Assembly: GCA_964621525.1 (NCBI GenBank)
Contig: CAZUMS010000028.1
Coordinates: 1 to 53,060 of the forward strand
DNA length: 53,060 nucleotides
Direction of reading: 5' to 3'
DNA from: CAZMGV01 sp964621525 [NCBI: uncultured bacterium]
Lineage (GTDB): Bacteria > JAGRBM01
Part shown: positions 24,147-31,759 of the stretch, one piece after another
Layout of the letters: every line of letters starts with the position of its first letter
Numbering within the stretch: the stretch's first letter is position 1
Notes under the pieces: generated by a model
What the model saw: only the letters and a program-made list of their open reading frames with translations
Told to the model about the DNA's origin: nothing
Databases searched by the model: none
Position numbers and translations under genes: made by a program

Positions 24147-25039
24147 AAAAAACGGGCTGGAAACTCGCGGGGGTCATTCTGGGGGCACTGGCAGTGCTGC
24201 TGCTCCTTTCGGAGGGGATCACCCGGGTTCTCGACTGGAGCAGCCTGCCGGTTTTCGAGCGCAATCCCGAATGGTACGAGACCGACGCCATGGGGTTCCG
24301 GCAGCCGTCGTCACCGCTCGGGGCACTGCCGGACGGCATCGTCCGGCTGACGGTCCTCGGGGGCGACGAAACCTGGGGTCCGGGAGTCCCGGCGTCCGAG
24401 CTGTGGACCGTCAGGCTGGAGAAAGAATTTTCTGGCCGCCTTCAGGTCCTTAACCGCGCCCTGCTCGGCGCCAACGTGGCCGGTTCGGCGGCGGCCGCTT
24501 CCGTCGCCTCGGGAGAGAATCCCCGCGCCGTTTTGTGGGCTATTTCGCCCGCGATGCTGCTCGACGTGCCGGATACGCTCGGCGAGGATGAAGGCGTCGT
24601 TCCGCGCTGGTGGCGGTTCGGCCGGTTCTTCGAACGGATGCTGGTGCGGGGCCGGTATGCCGCCGCCCAGTCCCGCTCGCGGGACAGCATTCTGCTCGAG
24701 CGGGGCGGCACTCCGCAGGCGCCGGGGATATCGCTACTCGCGGGTTCTCTCGATCTGATGGCCGCCTCCCTCAGGCTTCCGGAAACCCGGCTGATGGCGT
24801 TCATCGTTCCGGACTTCGGCCAGGACCGGGACTACCGGCTGATGCCGGTTCACGAGGAGATGCGCCGGGTGTTCGAGAAGAAGGGGATACCGGTCTTCGA
24901 CCCCGTACGGGAATACCGGGCGGGAGAGACCCGGCTGCTGCGGCTGGACGACCGGCATTTCGTCCCGAACGACCGGGGCCACGGTTTTCTGGCCGGCGAG
25001 GCGGCGAAGGCGCTCCGGGAATCCGGACTGCTCTACTGA
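24143..25039 (+). CDS. membrane-anchored SGNH-hydrolase-like protein
   Basis: A 298-residue protein with one N-terminal transmembrane helix (KKTGWKLAGVILGALAVLLLLSEG) and an extracytoplasmic domain. The fold looks like the SGNH/AlgX-type group: a strand RLTVLGGDETWGPGV stands where SGNH block I (GDS) would be, with D of GDE in place of the usual Ser. The block V-like D..H pair is DRHFVPNDRGHGF. In-frame ATG is absent; the only plausible start covering the whole helix is CTG at 24143, overlapping the previous TGA as CTGA with GGAG 7 bases upstream. The GTG at 24194 would delete most of the helix. If SGNH-like, the serine is missing, so it may be inactive or a binding protein. Confidence 0.55.
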   Translation: MKKTGWKLAGVILGALAVLLLLSEGITRVLDWSSLPVFERNPEWYETDAMGFRQPSSPLGALPDGIVRLTVLGGDETWGPGVPASELWTVRLEKEFSGRLQVLNRALLGANVAGSAAAASVASGENPRAVLWAISPAMLLDVPDTLGEDEGVVPRWWRFGRFFERMLVRGRYAAAQSRSRDSILLERGGTPQAPGISLLAGSLDLMAASLRLPETRLMAFIVPDFGQDRDYRLMPVHEEMRRVFEKKGIPVFDPVREYRAGETRLLRLDDRHFVPNDRGHGFLAGEAAKALRESGLLY

Positions 25040-25091
25040 CCTCCACGCCGGAGAAACGGGCACCGCCCCTTGTGCGGACCGGCGGGACCGT

Positions 25092-25131
25092 TATGCTGGC
25101 GCCCGCCATGGCCGGATCCGTGCCGGCCATG
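25092..25131 (+). promoter_or_regulatory. -10 element and perfect palindrome before the DUF971 gene
   Basis: TATGCT (25092-25097; TTATGCT context) is a plausible -10. Just downstream CATGGCCGG (25107-25115) and CCGGCCATG (25123-25131) form a perfect 9-base inverted repeat with a 7-base loop, ending 21 bases before the ATG at 25153. It could be an operator or a leader hairpin. Confidence 0.45.
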
Positions 25132-25152
25132 CGCCACGGAGCGTGACGAGCG

Positions 25153-25482
25153 ATGGCCGATCTCATTCAGATCACCAACCCCTACAAGATCCGGAGCTGC
25201 CAGGGCATGGGGAACTATGCCCTCGAGATTTACTGGGACGACGCCCATCACTCCATTTTCACATTCGACCAGCTCCGCATCCTTCAGCCGCCTCCCGTGG
25301 ACCAGCCGGGCCGGACCTCGCCCCTCGCCGGCGCGGGAAACGTGAAGCCGCACCCTGCGAAGGTGAAGATCGCCGACGGGCGCATGCTGATCTCCTGGTC
25401 CGACGGATACGACGCGATCTACACGCTGGACGCGCTCCGCGCGGACTGCCAGTGCGCCGAGTGCCGTCCGCACCCGCACTGA
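25153..25482 (+). CDS. DUF971 (GBBH-like N-terminal domain) protein
   Basis: A 109-residue protein made of the DUF971 domain also found at the N-terminus of gamma-butyrobetaine hydroxylase. Its hallmarks are the paired segments LEIYWDDAHHSIFTFDQLR and RMLISWSDGYDAIYTLDALRADC, ending in CQCAEC, whose cysteines and histidines likely bind zinc or iron. Stand-alone copies are widespread, often near Fe-S assembly or Mrp genes, but none is adjacent here. Its stop is 4 bases from the convergent ClC gene. Confidence 0.85.
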   Translation: MADLIQITNPYKIRSCQGMGNYALEIYWDDAHHSIFTFDQLRILQPPPVDQPGRTSPLAGAGNVKPHPAKVKIADGRMLISWSDGYDAIYTLDALRADCQCAECRPHPH

Positions 25483-25486
25483 GGGC

Positions 25487-27271
25487 TCAGCCCCGGGTCT
25501 CGACTTTCAGATGCCGGAGCAGGTCGTTCCGGGAGAGCGCGCAGAGGGTTCCGTCCTGGCGGCGCACGGGCAGTGCATTGAGTCCGTTGTGAAGCATGAC
25601 GGAGAGGGCGCTCGACAGGGCGTCGTCTTCCGACAGCGGCTGAATATCCCTGCGGGCGAGATCCAGGGCGGGCATGAGGTGCACATCCACGTCCCGCTGG
25701 CGGTGGTTCTCGATGTCGTTGGCGAACAGGAAGGCCGCTTCGCCGTTGTCCTGCCCGTTTCCCGTCGCCACCGCCCCGATGTCAACGCCCAGCAGCAACA
25801 GTCGGGTAGCGGGTTCTTCGGCCCTGAGATGCGGTATTTCAGGGGCAGATGGCTCAAGCAGCGCCGAGACCGGGATGTCCTCTCCGGACGGCCGTCTCCA
25901 CAGGTCGTCGGCGGGATCGGGGCGTTCGCGCTGGGCATCATAGAGCGTCAGACTGCCGATGGACCGGAAGGCGATCAGCGTGCTCCAGAGGGCGGGGATC
26001 ATCAGCGTATAGCGGCCCGTGATCTCGGAGACGAGCAGCACGCCCGCCAGCGGAGCGCGGGACATGCTTCCGTAGAAAGCCGCCATCCCGACGACTGCCG
26101 AGGCCGCGACGGGCGGAGCGAACGGCGGGTACACTGTGTGTACGATGTGGGAGACGAGGGCGCCCGTGAGTCCTCCGAGCGTAACGCTGGGGGCGAAATC
26201 CCCGATACCGGTTGCCGTCCCGATGCCCGCCGAGGAAAACACGATCCGGAGCCCGATGGCCGCCGCCAGCAGCAGAATGGCATCGCCAAGCTGAGGGTCG
26301 AGGGCGCCCGCGCGGAACAGGGTGTAGCCGTCACCGAGTAGGGCCAGGGCCTGTTCGGGCCGGGTGCCGGTGTACAGCAGGACGGAGACGGTTCCTCCGA
26401 CCAGCAGGCCGCCAGTCAGGGATGCCGCGACCCGGCGGAGTCCGTCACCCGCGAGCCGGTGAACGGCATGAATGGCTTCGTAGAAGATCCGGCCAGCCAG
26501 GGCGCAGGCGAGGCCGATGAGCCCGTACCCCACGAGTTCCGACGGGTGGTTGAACGGCTGCGCCGTCACCGGCAGGACGGCTTCGTAACCGTAGAAGCTT
26601 CCGTAAACGCAGAAGGCGGCAACGCAGGCCGGGACCGAGACGAACAGGACACGGGCTTCGATGCCCAGGGAGCCGTAAATGACCTCCGCCGCGAAGATGG
26701 CTCCGGCCATGGGAGCCTTGAACAGCGATGCGATACCGGCGCCCATGCCTGCCGCGATCAGGGCCCGGCTGGACTGGGGCGGAAGATTCATCAGCTTCTG
26801 GACAATACTCCCCGCCGCGCCGCCCATGTAGCCGATGGGCCCCTCGCCGCCTCCGGCGCTTCCGGAACCCAGCGCCACCGATGCCTGCACCAGTTTGTAC
26901 CAGAGCTTGCCCGAGGGAATCGGCTTGCCGTCGTGATAGCGGGCGATGGAGACGTTCATGCCCCCCGCGGCTGCCTCGCCAAGCAGTCTGAGGCCGATCA
27001 TCGTTGCCAGTACACATCCGAAGGCGAGCAACAGGGTGAAGGCGATCAGGGAGCCGGCTTCGATTTTTCCGCCTTCCAGATCGATGAGGGACATGAATGC
27101 CGACCGGACGGCATGGACACCTTCCGTGAAAATAATCGCTATGAGTCCGACAAAGACCCCGACGAGCAGGGCTCCCATTTCGGGCGATTCGAGCAGATGT
27201 CTGGGAGAGACCCTTACTCCTGCTGGAGCGGCTTGAGTCCGGGATAATTCCGGTTTTGGGGCCGTGCTCAT
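25487..27271 (-). CDS. ClC chloride channel/transporter with C-terminal CBS domains
   Basis: A 594-residue ClC-family membrane protein. The selectivity filter/gate segment reads GSGSAGGGEGP (residues 135-145) with the gating glutamate E143, and the second filter strand is GIGDFAPSVTLGGLTGALV. About ten hydrophobic segments lie in 35-420. The C-terminal cytoplasmic part carries a CBS pair, partly diverged: one half around 465-520 and the second DDALSSALSVMLHNGLNALPVRRQDGTL (about 550-590), which usually bind adenine nucleotides. The first GSGIP motif is replaced by AAGGMNV, which weakens any prediction of ion preference. The tonB gene starts just upstream on the same strand (7 bases). Confidence 0.88.
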   Translation of the reverse strand: MSTAPKPELSRTQAAPAGVRVSPRHLLESPEMGALLVGVFVGLIAIIFTEGVHAVRSAFMSLIDLEGGKIEAGSLIAFTLLLAFGCVLATMIGLRLLGEAAAGGMNVSIARYHDGKPIPSGKLWYKLVQASVALGSGSAGGGEGPIGYMGGAAGSIVQKLMNLPPQSSRALIAAGMGAGIASLFKAPMAGAIFAAEVIYGSLGIEARVLFVSVPACVAAFCVYGSFYGYEAVLPVTAQPFNHPSELVGYGLIGLACALAGRIFYEAIHAVHRLAGDGLRRVAASLTGGLLVGGTVSVLLYTGTRPEQALALLGDGYTLFRAGALDPQLGDAILLLAAAIGLRIVFSSAGIGTATGIGDFAPSVTLGGLTGALVSHIVHTVYPPFAPPVAASAVVGMAAFYGSMSRAPLAGVLLVSEITGRYTLMIPALWSTLIAFRSIGSLTLYDAQRERPDPADDLWRRPSGEDIPVSALLEPSAPEIPHLRAEEPATRLLLLGVDIGAVATGNGQDNGEAAFLFANDIENHRQRDVDVHLMPALDLARRDIQPLSEDDALSSALSVMLHNGLNALPVRRQDGTLCALSRNDLLRHLKVETRG

Positions 27272-27277
27272 GCTGTG

Positions 27278-28009
27278 TTACCGGAGCCGGAACTTCACCG
27301 GCAGCGTCGCCCGTACGGCAACCGCGTCCTCTCCCCGCCTGGCGGGGCTGAACTTTGCCCGCCGGATGGCATTCATCGCGGCCTCCAGAAAAACGGCTTC
27401 CGTCTGTTCTCCGGCCGCAGGCCGGACTCCGGCGACGGTGCCGTCGCTGGCGATATCCACCTCGAGTCTTACGACCGCTTCCCGGCCCGATCTCCAGGCG
27501 TTTCCGGGATAAACGGGGGCGTCGAACTCCCTGAGCACCGGCAGGTCGGTCACTTCGCCGAGCGGCACGAACTCCGGCGGAGCGGACACGGGACGGGTCC
27601 CGCCCGCATAGGCACCGGCCGCCGAAGGATCGGCGTCCGCACCTGTTTCCGGCGGTGCGGCGAGCGTGTTTCCCACGGGGGCTTCGGTGCTTCCGTTCGT
27701 GGCCGGATCCTGCGGAGCCATTCCGAATTTGAGCGGAACCGGCTCCGAAAGAGGTTCGGCCGGAGCCGGTGTCGAAGCGGGGGGTAGTGTGTCCGGCGTA
27801 TCTGCGCGAACGGCCCGGACCGGTTCGAAATACGGTGCAACAGGCGGCGCCTGCCGGACGACCAGCACATTCAGGGATTCAGGGCCCTTCGCAGCGGGCG
27901 GCCTCTGAAGAACCAGGAAGGCGATCGTCAGGACGGCCGCCGCATGAACCAGAAGGGACACCGTCAGGGCGCTCTTCATCGGCAAGCGGGCGGCGGCTGA
28001 AGGGTTCAC
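27278..28009 (-). CDS. tonB: TonB-like energy transducer
   Basis: A 243-residue periplasm-spanning protein that passes ExbBD proton energy to outer-membrane receptors. An N-terminal transmembrane helix (SALTVSLLVHAAAVLTIAFLVL) with the His typical of TonB is followed by a Pro/Ala-rich spacer, then a C-terminal TonB domain with PVYPGNAWRSGREAVVRLEVDIASDG, AAMNAIRRAKFSPAR and a VKFRL end. The GTG at 28009 overlaps the exbD stop (GTGA), so it is coupled to it. No TonB-dependent receptor lies in the window. Confidence 0.88.
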   Translation of the reverse strand: MNPSAAARLPMKSALTVSLLVHAAAVLTIAFLVLQRPPAAKGPESLNVLVVRQAPPVAPYFEPVRAVRADTPDTLPPASTPAPAEPLSEPVPLKFGMAPQDPATNGSTEAPVGNTLAAPPETGADADPSAAGAYAGGTRPVSAPPEFVPLGEVTDLPVLREFDAPVYPGNAWRSGREAVVRLEVDIASDGTVAGVRPAAGEQTEAVFLEAAMNAIRRAKFSPARRGEDAVAVRATLPVKFRLR

Positions 28010-28434
28010 GGGTGCCGCTCCGCCGGGGTTGCCGAGGGATCCAGATTGATGGCGAACTTCGTGACGCCCTCGGTTTTCAGGGCGCCCATGAGTTCCGTGA
28101 CCCGTCCGTGACTGGCGCGGCGGTCTCCCTGGATGAGGACGGTCGCCTGCGAAGGGCCGCCGGGCAGATCGCGGAGCCGTGCGGAGATTTCCCCGATCGT
28201 GACGGCAACGCCGTTCAGGTAGAGCCGGTCTTCCGCGTCGACCGTCACGGAGAAGGATCCCGGCACGGGACCATCGCTCGCCGCCGTGCGGGGCAGGTTC
28301 ACGCGCAGGGCCGGCTGGTCCATGAAGTTCGCCGTCAGCAGGAAGATGATGAGGAGTACGAGGACGATATCCACCAGCGGAACGATGTTGATCTCCTCGA
28401 TCAGTCCGTCGTCGTTCGCAGGGCTGCCAGCCAT
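28006..28434 (-). CDS. exbD: ExbD/TolR biopolymer transport protein
   Basis: A 142-residue partner of ExbB: short cytoplasmic N-terminus, one transmembrane helix with the essential proton-carrying aspartate (INIVPLVDIVLVLLIIFLL, D22), and a periplasmic domain with ATVLIQGDRRASHGRVTELM. The ATG at 28434 lies 11 bases after the exbB stop; the frame runs on upstream inside exbB but that is the wrong frame for it. Together with exbB and tonB it forms a compact operon. Confidence 0.92.
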   Translation of the reverse strand: MAGSPANDDGLIEEINIVPLVDIVLVLLIIFLLTANFMDQPALRVNLPRTAASDGPVPGSFSVTVDAEDRLYLNGVAVTIGEISARLRDLPGGPSQATVLIQGDRRASHGRVTELMGALKTEGVTKFAINLDPSATPAERHP

Positions 28435-28445
28435 GGGTGGATTTC

Positions 28446-29054
28446 CTACCGCTCCCCGCCTGCCGCCGAATCCGGGGCCATGGCGACGATGGCGTGGGCG
28501 ATGCCGTCCACCTGCCGCTCGATGGCGGCGATCTTCCGGCGGCAGAGGTTGTTGAAGATCACCGCCGGGATGGCGACGGCGAGTCCGGCGGCGGTGGCCC
28601 ACAGGGCCGTCGAGATTCCCGCCATGACGGCTCCGGGCTGGGCCGAGCCTCCGGCGATGGCGGCCGCGAGATCGCGGAACGCCCGGATGATGCCGAGGAC
28701 CGTGCCGAGCAGGCCCAAGAACGGGGCGTTGGCTCCGATCGTGCCGAGGAGCGCCACCCTCGATTCCAGGTTCGAGCGGAGGAAGGCCCGGGCGGAGTCG
28801 ATCTTCTCCCGGACTCCGGCCTTGCCCAGCCTGAGATTATCGAGGCCGGCCCGCACGACGGTTCCGGCGGGACCGAGCGCTTCGGCGACGGCGGCTCCGC
28901 GTCCGGCACCGATTTCCGCCACGGCCGCCTCGCCGTCGATGCGGATGCCGCGGAGCAGGCTGAACCTTTCGATGAATACGGCGAGCGAGGCGCAACTCGC
29001 CGCTCCCAGCACGAACAGTACCGCCAGTTCACCGATGGAAAGAATCTCTTCCAA
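28446..29054 (-). CDS. exbB: ExbB/TolQ/MotA-family proton channel protein
   Basis: A 202-residue channel protein with three transmembrane helices: LAVLFVLGAASCASLAVFIERF near the N-terminus, TIGANAPFLGLLGTVLGIIRAF, and GISTALWATAAGLAVAIPAVIFNNL, the family signatures. It assembles with ExbD around a pentamer to use the proton gradient. The start is TTG at 29054 with GGAG about 9 bases upstream; no ATG gives the whole first helix. First gene of the exbB-exbD-tonB operon. Confidence 0.92.
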   Translation of the reverse strand: MEEILSIGELAVLFVLGAASCASLAVFIERFSLLRGIRIDGEAAVAEIGAGRGAAVAEALGPAGTVVRAGLDNLRLGKAGVREKIDSARAFLRSNLESRVALLGTIGANAPFLGLLGTVLGIIRAFRDLAAAIAGGSAQPGAVMAGISTALWATAAGLAVAIPAVIFNNLCRRKIAAIERQVDGIAHAIVAMAPDSAAGGER

Positions 29055-29197
29055 GCCGCTGTGCTCCGGTCAGGTGTAATGGCCGGATGAGGGCGGTCTG
29101 GCAAGATGTGTGTCCTATTGAAGCGCCCGCTCGTTTTCGCCGGGCGATGTGATATAGGGTGTAGATTGACACGTAAGGGAAGGGGTGCCTGGCGCGG

Positions 29198-30154
29198 ATG
29201 GATTCGCCGGTTCCAGCCGTTATCGGGAGACTGATCGAATACGGTGCCCTGTTCGGGGGGCTTGCCGGTGTACCCCTGCTGATCCTTTTTCTCGCAAAAT
29301 CCAGAAAACCCATGGGCTGGGTGGCGGGGATCGCGCTGCTCGTCACGGCGGCCTTTGCGGTCTGGCGCGAGAACAACCTGCCGCCCCCTCCGCCGCCTCC
29401 GGAACCTCCGAAGGAAGAACCGGCCCCGCCGCCTCCGCCACTCACTATCCGGAAAATGGGTCCGGTGGAGGTGCCGGCGCCCCCGCCTCCTCCTCCGCTG
29501 CCGGAACCGGTTCCGGTCACGGTACCGGCCGAACCGGCAAAGCCCGTGACGAAAAAGTGCCAGAACGAGGTAAGCGTCTCGCGGCTCGATCCGTACACGA
29601 AACGGCTCGAACTGAAGGTCTGTGCCGCCGACGCGAAATCCGCCCGGGAAACCCTCGTGGGCGAGGCGTTCGCCAATGCCCAGCGCGGGGCGAAGAAGGA
29701 GGATTTCCTCCGGTTCAAGGCCCGCTGGAAAGAGACCATCGCCGAGGCGGTGTCAGACGCCGTGAAGGCGGGGACGCCGGAAACGACCGCCCGGGGCGCG
29801 GTGCTTGAAGGCTACGTGGCGGTCGACGACTTCGCCGTCCAGCTCCGGGCGCTCGGTTTCTCCGACCGGGACGTACGGCCGGGTTTCAAGTTCGAAAACG
29901 AACTCAGCATCATCACCACTGCCGAACTCGAGCAGGTGATTCTCGACCGGCTCCGCAAGCAGTCGAACTACTCCCTGTCGGGAGGGATTTTCGCCGATCC
30001 GAAGCTTCTGAAGGACGAGATCCGCAATTTAGACGTGATCCACAAGCAGGTCCGTTACATTCTGGACGTTACCGACATGCTGGACGTCGGCTCCGGCGGC
30101 ACCTCGGAAGATTATCTCTACGTGATCCGGGTGAAGCTCGGGGCGAGCGACTGA
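29198..30154 (+). CDS. proline-rich two-helix membrane protein, unknown
   Basis: A 318-residue protein with no recognised family. Two close transmembrane helices (about 19-33 and 40-57) lead into a proline/glutamate/lysine-rich segment (about 62-118, runs of seven and five prolines), then a soluble domain of about 200 residues (KKCQNEVSVSRLDPYTKRLELKVCAADAKSARE...) with two cysteines and many charged helices ending YLYVIRVKLG. The layout recalls TonB, with an N-terminal anchor, extended spacer and C-terminal domain, but the C-terminal domain does not look like TonB. It is divergent to exbB, 143 bases away. Confidence 0.6.
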   Translation: MDSPVPAVIGRLIEYGALFGGLAGVPLLILFLAKSRKPMGWVAGIALLVTAAFAVWRENNLPPPPPPPEPPKEEPAPPPPPLTIRKMGPVEVPAPPPPPPLPEPVPVTVPAEPAKPVTKKCQNEVSVSRLDPYTKRLELKVCAADAKSARETLVGEAFANAQRGAKKEDFLRFKARWKETIAEAVSDAVKAGTPETTARGAVLEGYVAVDDFAVQLRALGFSDRDVRPGFKFENELSIITTAELEQVILDRLRKQSNYSLSGGIFADPKLLKDEIRNLDVIHKQVRYILDVTDMLDVGSGGTSEDYLYVIRVKLGASD

Positions 30155-30157
30155 CTG

Positions 30158-31759
30158 TCAGCTCCGGTCGGCCGGAATCCGGACCGTGAACGATGCACCG
30201 CCCAGCGGGCCCCGGCCCGCCTGGACCTCGCCGCCGTGGCGCTGGACGATATTCCGCACGATGTAGAGCCCGAGCCCCGACCCGCCCGATTTGCGGCGGG
30301 AGGTGAAGAACGGTTCGAAGATCTTCGGCACGAGGCTTTCGGGGATTCCCGGCCCGCTGTCGGCGACCTCGATCAGCACGGATGAATCCTGAACCGACGT
30401 GGAGGCCCGGATCTTGCGCGGGGTTTCCTGGCCCCGCATGGCCTGCCGGGCGTTCTGGAGCAGGTTGAGAAACACCTGCTGGAGTTCGCCGGGGGAGGCC
30501 TTCACTTTCGGAAGCCGTGACGCGAGCTGCGTCTCGATCCGGATGCCGTCGCGGGAAAGCTCGTATTCGCTGAACGAGAGCGCCGCCTCGATCGCCTGGT
30601 TCACGTCGATGCGCTCGAAGTCGCTGTCGTCGGAAGGGCGGGCGAAGTTCATCAGGTTCCGGGCAAGGGTCTGGATCCGGTCCACCGATTCGCGGACGAA
30701 TTTCGCGGGCCGGGCCGTGACCTCGCCGGCGCCCACATTGTCCACGAACCGGATCAGCATGTCGCTGGCCCCGGACAGCACGGACAGCGGGTTGTTCAGC
30801 TCGTGAACGATCCCGGCGGCCATTTCGCCGAGCGTGACGAGCTTTTCGGACTGGATCATCCGGCGCTCCAGATTGAGCCTGTCGGTCACGTCGATGGCCA
30901 CGAGAACAATGTCCTGCTCGCCTTCCGTCTCGGACGGGATCGCCGCCCCGCTGATCAGGCACCGGCGGATCTCGCCCGACTTGGTCAGGAGATCGACTTC
31001 TTCGGAGGTGAACGGCTTGCCGGCGAGAGCGGCCCCGAACAGGTCCGCCCACCGGGCGTAGCGGGCATCCACGACGACGATGTCGAAGGCGTCGGTGGAG
31101 ACGACCTCCGAGGTCCGGTAGCCGGTGAGTTTTTCCGCCACCGGATTCATCATCTTCACCTTCCGGCGGCTGTCGATGATGACGATGGCAGCGGTCGTGT
31201 TCTCGATGATGCTTTTCAGACGGGCGGAAAGCCGGTCCCGCTCGGCACCGAGATCCACGAGGCGCTTGAGGGCGAGATACTGGGTGAGCACCAGCCCGAG
31301 GAGTTCGAGGATCGGCTTCGACCGGTACCGGCGGCTCGTGAACTCCGCCCACACCTGGGCGGTCTCACGGGCGTGCGTGAGGGCCGGTATCGCCGCGACG
31401 GCCTTGACTCCCGGCGACAGGGGCCTGAAGGGCTCGAGATCCTTCCAGTCTTCATAGACCCTGGGCCCGGCGGTGCGCGGCGACTTCCCGAACTTGCCCG
31501 TGATCCGGGAAAGCTTGAAAATTCCTCCCTGGATTTTCCGCAGGTTGCCGTTTCCGAAGACGGCGTGCGCCTCACCGGTCTCGGGATCCGGCAGGAGCAC
31601 CAGAAGGTGGACGTCGGGGAAATGATCCTGAAGGATTTTCCGGAACCGGCGGTCCAGCGTATTGCGTTCGGGTTTTCCGGAGATCTCCTCGTTGGCCGAA
31701 CTCAGGTCCCGGACCAGCCGGATCGCGTCGGCGGCTTCCAGCCTGGCGGCTTCACCCAT
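30158..31759 (-). CDS. PAS-domain histidine kinase
   Basis: A 533-residue cytoplasmic kinase: a GAF-like N-domain (about 30-165), a PAS domain (about 180-295, ENTTAAIVIIDSRRKVKMMN), HisKA with H319 in MAAGIVHELNNPLSVL, and HATPase with N-box LLQNARQAM, DSGPGIPE and GGSGLGLYIVRN. All catalytic motifs are intact. Its ATG lies 8 bases inside the end of the preceding HisKA protein, with GGGGAG 7 bases upstream, so the two are translationally coupled and probably form one signalling unit. Confidence 0.9.
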   Translation of the reverse strand: MGEAARLEAADAIRLVRDLSSANEEISGKPERNTLDRRFRKILQDHFPDVHLLVLLPDPETGEAHAVFGNGNLRKIQGGIFKLSRITGKFGKSPRTAGPRVYEDWKDLEPFRPLSPGVKAVAAIPALTHARETAQVWAEFTSRRYRSKPILELLGLVLTQYLALKRLVDLGAERDRLSARLKSIIENTTAAIVIIDSRRKVKMMNPVAEKLTGYRTSEVVSTDAFDIVVVDARYARWADLFGAALAGKPFTSEEVDLLTKSGEIRRCLISGAAIPSETEGEQDIVLVAIDVTDRLNLERRMIQSEKLVTLGEMAAGIVHELNNPLSVLSGASDMLIRFVDNVGAGEVTARPAKFVRESVDRIQTLARNLMNFARPSDDSDFERIDVNQAIEAALSFSEYELSRDGIRIETQLASRLPKVKASPGELQQVFLNLLQNARQAMRGQETPRKIRASTSVQDSSVLIEVADSGPGIPESLVPKIFEPFFTSRRKSGGSGLGLYIVRNIVQRHGGEVQAGRGPLGGASFTVRIPADRS

